NCBI GenBank assembly: GCA_022113835.1
Contig: JAILWY010000026.1
Location: forward strand, 5,855,001-5,919,000
Direction: 5' to 3'
DNA length: 64,000 bases
Source: Atopsyche davidsoni
Lineage: Eukaryota > Arthropoda > Insecta > Trichoptera > Hydrobiosidae
Shown: positions 1 to 11,800 of the stretch, in pieces
Layout: each line of letters starts with the position of its first letter
How positions within the stretch are numbered: position 1 is the stretch's first letter
Notes under the pieces: generated by a model
Told to the model about the DNA's origin: nothing
What the model saw: the letters and a program-made list of their open reading frames with translations, nothing else
Databases searched by the model: none
Made by a program: the position numbers and the translations under genes

Positions 1-1680
1 TTTTATCTATGTCAACTTTCAAAGTGCTTAAAATAGAAAGTTATTTCGAATATTGCATTAACCACTCGATTTGCCAGTTATCTGCACGTTACATATATTC
101 GATTAAATGTACCATTCAAAGCCAAAGTATCACACAAACCTCGCCTGAATGCACCGCAACACGCCAAGTTTTCATCACATCTTAGTATGCAGGGTTCTCG
201 CCTCCCGAGGAGGACTCCCGAAGTTTCAACCCGCGGTCACGTGACCACCTGGCCGCCTCCGTCGTGATCATATTACTAACGCCAAAATTACACCCCCTCC
301 CGCCCCTCGGCTCCCCACCCCCCCGGACTGAAGATCCCGGCAAGTTTTCTCCTCTGTGAGGCTGTGTGTACCAAAGGCTCTCCTTGGGAATAGGATACAG
401 GTTTAAATTTTGACTTTATTACTCTGTGAACTTTATCCTAAAGCTTATTTTCAAATCTGGTTGTATTTAAAAAAAATGTACACTTAATTTTATATGAAAC
501 AAGTTTTTTCAAGAAGTTGTTGGACATTTAAAAAAAATATATCTCATGTAGGTACGATGGTATAAACATATTTTTAGTAAATTCTTCATGTTATAAATAT
601 TTTATTATTTTTTAATTTATATTTAAATAGTTTTTAACTCATTCACATCATTTGAGAAAGATTAATTTATGTTATTATTTACAATGAACGTTGGTGTTAT
701 ATCGTTTATTGAAAAAAAAAGGAAAAATTCAAAATAGTTAATGAATAAAAAAATACTCAGATCTTTAAGTATTTCTAAGTAGTTTTAAGTATTGAATAAG
801 TACTAAACAAGGACAATAATTTTTTTAAGAATAATTATTATATTTTTAATCTTATTTATATCCTTACTTGTTTGTAAATTTACTTATTTTGTATTGGCTA
901 ACGTTTATTAATTGAGTATATCAATTAGATGCCAAAAAATAAGCTTCCTTATATCTAAATCCTATTTCAATTTTACATGATAAGCAAACCATTCCAATTA
1001 GCACATAGAATCTCTCTTAAAATCTGAAATTCAACCCTTCTGCTTTATCGGTGGGATCGTTAATTCACTGCAGTCGTCGGAAAGTTGGCGATGGGGGCTC
1101 CAAGTCTTCAAAGATTCGGAGGTGACACTATTGGTGCAGTTGGGAGTCAAAGGCCCTCGTGTCAGCCCTTCATTCTGTCACTGAATTTGTAAGGAACTGA
1201 GAAAGAACCCCGAACCGACTGGGTAATCCAATTTCGGTCAAGTACCTCGGAGACCAGACCGCTTTGAAGTGATATGCTTATTTTCTTCATCTCGTTTTGA
1301 GCGACGAGATTGTATTCAGTATTTTGATTTGTACGCTTGAGATATTAAGATCCTGAAAATATTTTACGCTTTACTGTTATGAAGTCTAAATCGCATTGTA
1401 AATATAAATACATTTCATGAAAATTTACTTTGGGAGCTGAGTAACGTTGAGATCTGGCATTTTGACGTTGACGTGTTTATAATCGTATTCTTTGAAATTC
1501 ATATTATACGCATAATAAAAACTAATTTTTTGAGCTAGACGCCTCAAACTACAGCAAAAACAAACATTATGTTCGAGGAGTATATTGCATTACAAATTAG
1601 ATTATTTACATACTGAAAAATTATGGAAATTTTATCAGTTTACCTTTAAATGTTATATATTATAATGTTATATTTCATTA
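1..1680. other. Non-coding AT-rich DNA with two GC islands
   Basis: No credible coding frame is seen. A GC-rich island spans about 185-360 and contains a perfect 12-bp palindrome, GGTCACGTGACC, at 235-246 with a CACGTG E-box at its core, followed by C-rich DNA. A second, weaker island lies at about 1,040-1,270. The rest is A/T-rich with short homopolymers. The islands could be cis-regulatory elements, but only their composition and the E-box palindrome support that. Confidence 0.5.
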
Positions 1681-1908
1681 CTTTAATTGTAAAAATCTAG
1701 CTGTGTAATAATTGTATACATGTAAGGTATTTAAAAAATATTTAAATAAATATCATACATCGGCTTTCTTCTCAAAATATCCAATTAAGTTGACTTTTCA
1801 GATCATGAATGATTTTTAAAGCTTTATTAACACTGTATTGATTTACATTTAATACCCTATTCATTGTTTTTATTTGTGTATATTTTTGAAATTACAAATT
1901 AAAAATAG
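1681..1908 (+). repeat. Local diverged duplication, copy 1
   Basis: This block aligns with 2,130-2,336 in direct orientation. Shared words in the same order include ATCATACATCGGCTTTCTTC, GACTTTTCAGATC, TTAACACTGTATTGATTTA and ATTACAAAT-AAAAATAG, with small indels between them. The two copies start about 450 bp apart and have clearly drifted. No open frame or terminal inverted repeat is visible, so it may be an old tandem duplication or two copies of an unrecognised repeat. Confidence 0.7.
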
Positions 1909-2129
1909 TTAATTAATGATATGAAATAACTTTTTTATAATTTCTTCACGTTGAGTTTATTTGAACATTTATGCATAACTAGTTACAACCAAAATACTTG
2001 GTCACCATCAAATGCAGAACAAAACAGTGTTTTGTTAATAAATATTTAATAAAAAAAAAAATGGATCTTCACCAAACAAATGCCTTGTCCCTCAACAAGA
2101 TAAAAATAGTTTAACTTCAAATTTTATGT

Positions 2130-2336
2130 TATAATTGTTAAAATCTAGCAGTGGAATAAATGTATAAATGTAAGGTATTTTAAAAAAAAATATCATACAT
2201 CGGCTTTCTTCTTGAAATATCCAATTTAATCGACTTTTCAGATCGTGAGTGAGTTTTAAATATTTATTATATTAACACTGTATTGATTTATACAGTGAAA
2301 TATTTACCCACAGTTTAAATTACAAATGAAAAATAG
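2130..2336 (+). repeat. Local diverged duplication, copy 2
   Basis: Second copy of the block at 1,681-1,908, in the same orientation. The CATCGGCTTTCTTC and TTAACACTGTATTGATTTA words are retained. The AT-rich stretches differ in length. Confidence 0.7.
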
Positions 2337-2369
2337 CACAGGTTGATTTATATCAGCTATCAGAGGCGC

Positions 2370-2680
2370 AGGTACGCAAATTACAAAACTCGAAATTCGG
2401 CGCCCGCGTCTCTTTAATCAACCAGCCATCAAAATAAATTTCAACTTTGAATCGTTCCTCTCAAGTATAGGGGCTGCTATCTGCGATCGCATCGGCATTA
2501 AAATCAGGCCAAGGGGGGCCGGCAAAGCCTCCGCCCCGCGGGGCTCCGCGGAAAGTATTGCCGATTACATCGCGCGGGGGGCGACCTATCTGAATGATAT
2601 TTAAACGCACTCGGGGCCCTTCGTCTAAGGAGCGGATGTAAATAATGGATGTAACCTTTTAGTGTATATCATACGGGAAC
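2370..2680. other. GC-rich island
   Basis: About 300 bp of GC-rich, CpG-rich sequence in an AT-rich setting. It includes a perfect 12-bp palindrome, GCCCCGCGGGGC, at 2,533-2,544 and a CGCGCGGGGGGCG run near 2,570. No open frame or splice pair stands out. A regulatory role is inferred only from composition and from similarity to the other islands in the window. Confidence 0.35.
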
Positions 2681-3290
2681 GAGTGCGGAAATTAAATCCA
2701 ATACTTCGGTAATGTGTTTCGGTTTTGCGCAAGACGGGTTCGCTATTTGAAGGCAAATATCTATTTAGTAAAATATTCCTTTTGATGATGCGCGAGTATT
2801 TATAGGCCCGGCGAGCGCTGAGTGGATATTTTGCGGCTGTTTACTTCGAGTTACTTAGTTTTAAATAAATTCGCTGGAAATATTTGAGTTGTTTTAGAAA
2901 TGCGTATTTATTTTATTATGAAAACATGCCGCGTTCTTGTTTTACAGCAAAACACTTCAGGTTTTTAACGAACAGAGGACGTCTCTGTTTTAAATTTTGT
3001 AAACCATATCATTACTTCAAAAGTAAAAAAAAGCCGGTGCTAGCTAATAATAGCGTATACGATAACATTTGAATTATTTTAAATTGTCATTAAGCCATAT
3101 CACATACTTACAGTCTATAAAATTTAAATATAGTTATAATATATTCAAACGTAATATTTTTTTAGTTTGAGCTGATTTTTTCAGTTTTATTAACAAAACT
3201 GTATTCGAAAAGCAATTGTACAATATATTTTTGGAGATAAATATATATATAAAAAATTTGGTTCATGTAAGGCTTACTAATAAATATGCT

Positions 3291-3415
3291 TGATAATGAT
3301 TATGTACATTTTTTCAAATATTGAAAATTGATTAAAGAAACTCTCAGAAATCAATAAAACCTGTATAGGCAAAATCGTACTTCCTGCGAGACGGTGTTCA
3401 CAAAAATTAATAATA
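3291..3415 (+). mobile_element. Family B tRNA-derived retroposon, internally deleted (copy B1)
   Basis: The left end matches the family B 5' arm (GTACATTTTTTCAAATATTG, then GATTAAAGAAACTCTCAGAAA) and the right end matches the family B tail (AATAAAACCTGTATAGGC ... GAGACGGTGTTCACAAAAA). The tRNA-like middle is missing, so this is an internally deleted copy of 125 bp. It is flanked by a perfect 13-bp target-site duplication, TAATAAATATGCT, at 3,278-3,290 and 3,416-3,428. That is the length expected of LINE-driven insertion. Confidence 0.85.
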
Positions 3416-3428
3416 TAATAAATATGCT

Positions 3429-5437
3429 AATAAACACATACAACATTATTTTAAATATTTTCATATTGCAAAGCAAACCGTATTATCAGCATATTGTATT
3501 TTTGCAGTCTAGAGAACGTAACGAAAATTTACATGATTGATTAACGAATTGCAACTAAATAATTCTTGAGTTATATTTCACGAAATAATATTATCCAACA
3601 ATGACAATTTTTTAAAGTATATCTTGATCACTAGCAATTTCTATAGTCAACATATAACATTGAAAGGGCTGCGAATGCTTATCGCATGAAAAGGTAAGGT
3701 TCTTCAACTCTAGCTCGCATATGCAACTATGATTTTGTTACCAAAATAGTGCTTATTTAATTTATTTAATATATAATATATATTTACGTTCTTTAATCAG
3801 TAATGAAAAAACTCTGAAATTAAGCTTTCGCTAGCTGATTGTACATTCGGTAGCCGATGTTTATTTGTCATAACTTTTAATACCTACAGTGTTTCTCAAA
3901 TTTTTTCACAACACTTACCCTGTTGTAGCTTGATTTTTTCAAATATATAGTTTAATGCGATCTGATTTTCCTTTAAAATGTGAAAGCAATTATGCAATTT
4001 TACTAGTACGTTTTCATTATCTTGAAATTTAGGTCTAATGCACGCGTCAAAATTTTTATATATTAATTAATAAAAACATTTCATATAATTGTTTATTTTG
4101 TTTGAGGTATCCAGATTAACCATCTATCGCATACTTGGCGCTAAATCTACGACAATATAAAACGGGGATGTGGCAGAGATCAAAAGGCGCGCGCTTAGGG
4201 GTGGTTGGCTGGAGGGATGAACCACAATGGGGGTGGAATAAGTAGCTCGGCTTAGCGGACCTACAGATAAGGGTAGGAACACCAAGCGGACCGGGGTATG
4301 CCTTAAGATGCTGGAGGAGTGTGATGGATTAAGATTGTGTTTAAGAAGTAATTAAGTTTGTCGTTATAAATAATAAAAAAAAAACAATACTTTTATTTCA
4401 ATATTACCTTGTATTTAACGTACATAAAACCTAATCTCCGATCTTACAAATATATACAAATAAAGGTTTTAGGAATGCTCTTGTTAAATGAGGTTTATTT
4501 TTTTATGAATTATGTCCTCATCTCAACTTTAAAATAAGGTTGTATCTTTTTTAATTAAATATTCCAATTTCGCAATAAATTAAAAATTTCACTCAACACT
4601 TGGTGTAGAAAATATGTAAAGAAGTATGAATGGCTGTAGCTTTCGGCCGAATCAAATTTTGATATCAGAATTAATCAATCTGATTTCGGACCAGGGCCGG
4701 CGTCATATTGGCAATATGCATGGCTCGCATCCCGATCGAAATAACAGGCCCGGATTAGCGAGGCGGCCACGGAGCTGGGCGCCCCCCCCCCCCCTCCCCC
4801 TCTCGCCGGGCCCCTCCGAATATTCTGTTCTAATCATATCTTAACCATAAGATTTACGTCTTAAGACGCAGTGAATATGGTTGCAAATGTAGTTGTACGA
4901 GGGGTGTAAATATTATTTTAATATTTCAAATTAATTTTTAAAAAAACATTCAAATGCGATAAATATTTTCGAACTATTGCTTATTGATGAAATGCTGAGA
5001 AAATTTATGTTTGATATTTTTTTCAATTAAAATAACCAATATAAAAAAAATAGTATTACGTGCGGATTCAGTAGATCACAAATGTGTGATTTTTAATGTA
5101 AAAAAAATATAAAAGGCCTTTGGTTTAAGTTTAAAATGGCAAGACGCGGGTTTTATTTAACCCGCGCATTGAATGGCGCTCGCGTTATTCAGCATCTCTC
5201 GATAATTGCATTCCTTAATATTCGAGGGCCCGGCTGTCCCCTGTAACATGTCGCGCGGGCCCCTTTTGTCTGGGGCCCGGCCCCGCTGCCCGCCTTGCCC
5301 TCGCAACCCTTCCGGTGCGGCCCTGCCCCTGCTGGCGGAAGCACAGTCGGTTCAATGGAAATTCTCCTTACAAACGAGAATAGTTTCAATTTTTTTTAAT
5401 TGATGAACACGGAAAGTAGGCAGTCATGCAGATGAAT
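3429..5437. other. Non-coding DNA with three GC islands
   Basis: Mostly AT-rich with no supported gene. GC-rich patches lie at about 4,140-4,330, 4,680-4,830 and 5,150-5,350. The second contains a 13-C homopolymer at 4,782-4,794 inside a longer pyrimidine tract. A 66-codon minus-strand frame and a 65-codon plus-strand frame both run through the third island, which marks them as composition artefacts. Confidence 0.5.
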
Positions 5438-5448
5438 AAAATATGTTT

Positions 5449-5808
5449 ACTAATATGATTAGGCACGTTTTTTCACACATTGAAAATGATTTCAAAGAAA
5501 CTCGCATAAAAATATCATCGTGACTTGTGTAGGATTCGAAACCTACATCCTCAAGCTTACATGAAAATTTTTAACCATGGTGCCCAAGCCAATCAATATT
5601 TAGTGATTTGCAAATACTGGACTTTTAAAATTCTCGATTAATTGAGTGGCTCGAATCCTACACAAGTCACGATAATATTTTTCTGAGAGTTTCTTTGAAA
5701 TCATTTTTAATGTGTGAATAAATGTGCCTAATCATATTAGTAAGTAATATAAGCCTGTAACGGTAATTAAAACGCACTTGATTGACGTTCAATCCACAAA
5801 ATAGACAA
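5449..5808 (+). mobile_element. Family A inverted-repeat, tRNA-derived retroposon (copy A1)
   Basis: This 360-bp element starts at ACTAATATGATTAGGCAC, and its exact reverse complement closes the body near 5,743. The inverted repeat continues inward through the words TTTCAAAGAAACTC and ATATCATCGTGACTTGTGTAGGATT. The left arm carries an antisense tRNA-like T arm and the right arm a sense one. After the body comes a 65-bp unique tail, 5,744-5,808, with a GATTGA-CGT-TCAATC hairpin followed by CACAAAATAGACA. An 11-bp target-site duplication, AAAATATGTTT, lies at 5,438-5,448 and 5,809-5,819. No protein is encoded, so mobility would depend on a LINE supplied in trans. Confidence 0.85.
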
Positions 5809-5819
5809 AAAATATGTTT

Positions 5820-8390
5820 GTTTTATTAGTTTTATTTTTATCTACAACCAAGTTCATTTGAATATACTGGTCAAATAATGAATCCAGTGATTTTGTATCA
5901 ATGTTAAGATTTAACATTTTTATATAAAATCATGATCAATATATTAAATATGAGTGGGTACAGTTTATACTAGTAAATGCATATCACATATTTTACAGAA
6001 TAAAGGATAAAATAAAATAATGTGAATATAATTATAAACGATAAACCTTTTAAAGATGTAAACAACATATATATGTTAGCATAGTCAAGGAGAGTACAGC
6101 TTGATACTTTTTTTTAAATTAAATAGTTTTAAATTATTCTGTACATAAGCTGCTCATATTTGTTTCAATCTTCTGTTCGTCAAGCGGTTTGCAACCGAGA
6201 GTTTCAGCTGAAGGGTTGTATTCTTAACCCTCGTGTGTTCCTTATGGGTTTTGTATTATGATTACAATAGTGTAAGAAAGGAAGATATGCCGTTTTGCAT
6301 TTATACTGCCGTAAATTATAAGGTTCTTTAAAAGAAGGACACCTTGCTGTACACTTGTCGTATTCTTAGTAAAACAATAAATCACAGAAGAATTATAAGG
6401 TAATTTAGAGTGTGCGCTGCAAGGGGAACACTTCAAGAAGCTCTTGAATATATTACAAGAGTATTTGATATATGCACCGAGCAACTTTAAATCATAATTA
6501 TAAATAAGAAAAGGATTAGTTTCTACCTTAAGGATTTCTCAGGAACTCAGGTTTAAATTCTACTTTATGAAAATGACGCAAAGAATATACTTTTCGTAGC
6601 TTATTTTCTTCTTGTTTCTGGGCAAAAATGATATTTATATACTACATTAGCATAATAAATATTTATCTTGCTACAAAAATAAAAAAAATTATATATTACA
6701 GAAAAACCTTGTGATCTAATTAGAATATTAAAAGTGTGTGTTTTGTTGTTAAAAATGATGAATTAACTCTTTATTCATTCAAACTTGCTCATAAAATCGT
6801 AAGCAAATTACAGTTTTAGTATTAAATGTATATATTTACGTAGATATGTACTCAAAAATTCAAATTTGCGTACAGTTTAAGATGATTCGAGAGTCGCGCA
6901 AGGCTAAGGCAGCATAGCCATTCATTAATTACACCCTTAGCTTCTAGGGGTGCGAGTCTTCTTGGCCTGTAGTTTGTCTTGGGGGTAGTTCTGACCGGGG
7001 GCGGGGGGTTGGAGAATGCGTAAGTGTTTTTGCGTGAGTGAATCTGTTTTTGCTGTGAATGGAGGCCTTGTGTGGATTTGTGCAAGGACGGAAATGATTT
7101 AATTATAAACGACGCGCTGAGTTTCCGTTGATTAGATTAGCTCCGCGATCCCTGTTTTTCACTTTGTGATTTAAAGCTATGTTGATTACAAAAACCAATG
7201 CTGACTGTGAAGATTCTACTAAACTTGAACTTTTATGTTTTTTTGAAAAAATTTAACGTGCAAATAATACTTAAACCCTTTCATGAACAAAAGTTATTTT
7301 TTGTATTGCATTCAAACTCATAAGCGCTTAAGTTTTTCTATGTTTTTCAATACTTATATTTATATATAGACAAACTGGATACATGCATAGTAATAAATAT
7401 ATTTTATCCTGAAATTTAATACAGGTTTTATTACCATCGTACTTGAAAGTTTCACTCAATAGAAAAATAGTAATTTTTTTTGTTAAGTTAATTTTTATTT
7501 TGAAAAAAATAAGATTATAATATAAGTAATGCGTAATTATAAGAGTTGCTTATAATTACACATTACTTCTGTTGAACAACTTAGGGAAAATATATAGACC
7601 TTCCAATTTAAAGTACAATATGTATACAATAAAAACAAAGAAAAAGGCAACAAAAACTGTATACAAAATAAATATCAAACAATTTTTTTTTATACTGAAA
7701 TGATTTAAATAATTTATTATAATTATAAAAAATTTATTATAATTATATAAATATAAAAAAGTACACAAATATAAAAAAAGTATTTAAAATAGATTTTTTT
7801 ATTATTTATTAAATGTACATATTTCAATACACACGCAGTGGTATTCGATCCGAAATCAACCCCGAACAAACGGGTACAATCATTTTTGAAATTACAAAAT
7901 TAATTCGTAGATGTAATTAAGGGCGGGTCGGCATTGACGGCGATCTGCCGCCCCGGGCGCCCTCCCGCTAGCCGCCCCCGCCCCCGCCTGCTCATGCGGT
8001 CGCCCCCACCCTTTAAATAACTCTTTAACTTCATGGCAAAGTATGCGAATAATTCATAATTTATATCTGCAATGATTGGGGGAGTATTTTCAGAAATTCG
8101 ATCCGGTTTAATTGCGTCCGAACATGGCATATATTAAAATCAGTTTAAAAAAGATTTCATTTTAAAATAAATTTTCCGTTTTTACGAAAAGGTCATACTG
8201 TAAATTTATTTTTATAAACCTGATATTTGATTTCTAAAAAATCGTTTTTGTGTAAATATATATCTGATTGAATACCACCACACTATTGCGTTCACGACCA
8301 TTGTTAGTACATGTCTGATAAATAATGTATGGATATGTCCCATATTATATTTATAAGTGTAATAATAAATTTAACAGGTTTTAATATTGA
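5820..8390. other. Non-coding AT-rich DNA with two GC islands and a short tandem repeat
   Basis: No supported gene. GC-rich islands lie at about 6,900-7,100 and 7,915-8,030; the second contains CGCCCCCGCCCCCGCC. A 20-bp unit beginning AATTTATTATAATTATA is repeated in tandem at 7,711-7,730 and 7,731-7,750. Short open frames here are A/T-run artefacts. Confidence 0.5.
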
Positions 8391-8822
8391 TAGTACATTT
8401 TTTCAAATATTGAAAATTGATTAAAAAAACTCTCAGAAAAATATCATCGTGATTTGTGTGGGATTTGAATCCATATCCCCAAGCTTACATGGCCGGCGCA
8501 TTACCAATTATACCAACGAATCACTTGTACAAAGCAAGAATTTTTAACAATCATATCCTATAAGTGAAACAACCTACTTATTATGCCAATTAAATATTGT
8601 GTGACTTGCAATACTAGACTTTTAACCCAAATTTTTGAGTCAAAGGTTTAAATCCGATCTGGATATTATTATTTTTAAAGTCTGCTTAATTAAGCCAATA
8701 CACGCACTTGTTAAATATATTATTGATTTTTGTGAAAACACTCTTAGAAAAAGGTCAATCAATAAAACCTGTATAGGCAAAATCGTACTTCCTGTGAGAC
8801 GGTATTCACAAAAATCAATAAT
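8391..8822 (+). mobile_element. Family B tRNA-derived retroposon, near full length (copy B2)
   Basis: The most complete family B copy. In order: a 5' arm (AGTACATTTTTTCAAATATTG ... AAACTCTCAGAAAAATATC); a 76-nt tRNA-like unit lying antisense at 8,449-8,524; about 230 bp of unique body; a short inexact return arm (GATTTTTGTGAAAACACTCTTAGAAA); and the tail AATAAAACCTGTATAGGC ... CCTGTGAGACGGTATTCACAAAAATCAATA. Family members share the tail hairpin around GAGACGGTCT. I could not assign a convincing target-site duplication to this copy. No protein is encoded. Confidence 0.75.
8449..8524 (-). other. tRNA-Thr-like unit inside a retroposon, antisense
   Basis: Read on the minus strand this is 76 nt, a normal tRNA length. 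The ends pair as GTGATTC with AAATCAC, a TGGTATAATTGG A-box-like D arm follows, then an anticodon region GGCCATGTAAGC, and a T arm with the B-box-like GATTCAAATCC. The GGYCATGTAARCC core resembles the anticodon arm of tRNA-Thr(UGU). It is a repeat component, not an expected functional tRNA: the anticodon loop lacks the normal U33 and the T stem has a mismatch. Confidence 0.65.
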
Positions 8823-11800
8823 ATATTATATTATCTAGTGTAACATTTTTACTCGCTTAAAAATTTGATTACAACGTTTTCTTGCGATTAATGTTTCAGT
8901 ATATGTAAATGTATTGAATAGGTAATTGCAATGTAGCTCACTGAAATGCGGTAAACGATATCTGAATTTGATAGGAAACGGTTGCATACGATCTGGAGGT
9001 TGAATTTGACAAATCTTTCAGTATCCAAACTTCAAAACTCATTCCGGTAAATGTAGCGAGTAGCGAGTTGTTGTCAAACGCAGGCGTCCCGCCGCCCTCC
9101 CTCCCTCCCCACAAAACATTCAAACCGTCAAAGGTATATTGTAGATTGGAACAGGTAATTCCAGAAAACTTCCGTTAAATCCACCTCATCGAAATGTTAA
9201 CTCACTCCGGCGTGACGACTGAGTGAGACTTGTGAAGCTGGAAGGCTTTTGCTTCTATTTAACATTATTTTAATATTGTAATATATAGCTTTTATTATAT
9301 AACAAGATCGTGTGGATGTGGGCCTTGTTTTTAAAATAATAAACATTTTTAAATTTAATGGTAATAATTTTTTTAATACTATATTTATTATATGTTCTTT
9401 TCATCTAACATTTGCAGCAAAGATATTTTTTTAAATAAATGTCGATGTAGTGTAAAAATACTCTTTTTAAAGACTTTTCTTTATACCAAATGCTGCGGCT
9501 AAACAATTATTTTTTAAAAAATTATTTATTTTTATGGATGTTAATAAATCTAAAGTCTCAGTAGATTAAATAAACTGTTAATAATAAAATACTGTTAAAC
9601 ATTTTTTAAGTGCCTAGTAAGCGTTCGGATATATTACGTTTATTGATAAATAATTACTATTAACACATTTAAATTTAATGTTGTAATAACACAAATATAC
9701 AATAAATTCTTTCTATATATTTATTTGAAAGGACTAAACGATTGACTCTGCATCAGAATATTTCAATTAGCTAGATAATGCCATGCAAACCACGATGTAA
9801 AAATAAATAAGTTTTTTGTACCTTTGAATATTATTATATTATCATTGTTATTATATTATCATCCTACAATAAATATGCTATATCAGCTTTTTGTATACTT
9901 AAGATTTCCTTTTCCAAGGAATTATTTTCGTGGAGTCGTGCCTCAAGCGTAGATACATCTCTACAGAGTAACCATTTTCCAGTTTCAGATATCTATCTGC
10001 TCTCCTTAACATATCTCTGGGAATATCCCGTCGCGGCTACAACTTTGGGATGAAATTAGATAAATTTAAAGTTAAGCTCCCGCCGTGTAGTACACGGAAA
10101 CACGACGTTAAGCATTATGGTATCTTATTAGCGATAAATAGCTCAGTACGTATGCGCGAGGCCCAGGGGAGCTGCCGCGATGTGTTTGATGATTATTTAT
10201 AACATCAAATATCACTTAAAGGTATGATGCCAGCGTTGCATTTCAAATTTCACAGAGCACCTCAAAATACTATACTTTTTTATTTACTTTAATAATGATC
10301 TTAAGCAGGTTTCAAATCTTAAGCGAACTCTGAAAATAAAACCACCTTTTTTTAGACAAATTAAATAAATCAATATAAATAATATTATAATGAAATGCTG
10401 AAGTTTTTAAAACAGTCAAATTTTATTAGTAATAAATAATATATATTAAGTACGAAAACGACGCATCTTTATGCAGTATTAAAATATTGAATTATGAAAT
10501 ATGAGACAAATTAATTTACGACCAAACCATTTTTTTGAAAGGTTAATATAAGGAATGAATTAAATTCTGTTTTCATATTTTTGTCAAGCTAAAATGAATA
10601 TATATCTATAAGTTTATTTGAGAAACGATTATGGCAGTAGAAGAAAATATTCGTAGCCCTGCCGTAAGATCTAAGGCTTCTCTCAATCACAACATACATG
10701 GCTAATGATGTGTACTCACGCACACAAGTAGACGATCAAATCTAATAACTGGATGTCTCCGCACAGGGATGATCTTACCCCCTCCCTTTACTAACTTCTG
10801 CGACGCTACCTGGTCTCACCGCCAAAGAGTAATATGTTGTCTCTAAAGTACCACGAGATAGTAGAAATCTCAAAGCAATATCGTAGGCGGGACTCGATAT
10901 ATGCCGATAAATATTTTCTCAGATATTTAATTTCAACCCATCAGATGAAAACATTTAAAAAAATACTACTTTTCACTAAGTATATTTTAACTTTATTCGT
11001 ACTACTAAATATGTATATGTTTACAAACGTAAAACTACACAAAAATATATTTTTTATAATATCAATATAATTGTTAGCATAGAATTTTTCAGTTCTTGAG
11101 TAGATTAAACCCATTACTGCATTTTCCAAAATATTAAGACATCGTTTATTTTTCATCCTTGTGGAATGAACTTCTTAATTTATTTCTATTTTGTGTCTTT
11201 ATTAATTAGGAGTTTTGATTTTGAATATACAAACTATTATAAAAACCTAACCGTGCCAAAAAAATAAAACGCCAAAGATATTTAAAAAAATATATTTGAT
11301 ATTTTAAATATATATATTTAAAATATCAGCCTTATTGAAAAAAAAATACTATCGCATGTTTTTCAATACTCGTAAGAATATTTCATTATCAATTCGATTC
11401 GTTTCCAGCTCTCTGGTTCTCTTTCTATTTTCACCTTCACGTCAAAGCATCAAACAGGAAGTTTGCAGATTAGGTATGAGAATTTATTACGGTTATTTTT
11501 CCTATTTTCTTGACTCCAGAGGGCGGATCTGACGGTTGTACGACTCGGGAAAGTTACCTCAGTCAAACAGGATATGGCAATACTTGTTCCCGTCAGCCAT
11601 GTTTTCAGTTCTTTCATCTGTAAGCAGTTTACGTGTTTACCTATATAAAATTTAATATTTGTTTTCGCTAAGTTAAATGGTGTTGATTTTGTGGGAAGTG
11701 TTCTTGCAAATATTTGCACGCAGCATTACCTGGATTCGGTGAGGTGTTTGGAGTTAGCTGTATTTTCGGAATATAAATTTTAACTTTTGTGTTCATTGGT

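Noticed and set aside
5447..5743. Family A as a DNA-transposon MITE
   Set aside because: The terminal inverted repeat invites this, but homology continues 65 bp past one end and the duplications lie outside that tail, with lengths of 11-13 bp. Retroposition fits better.
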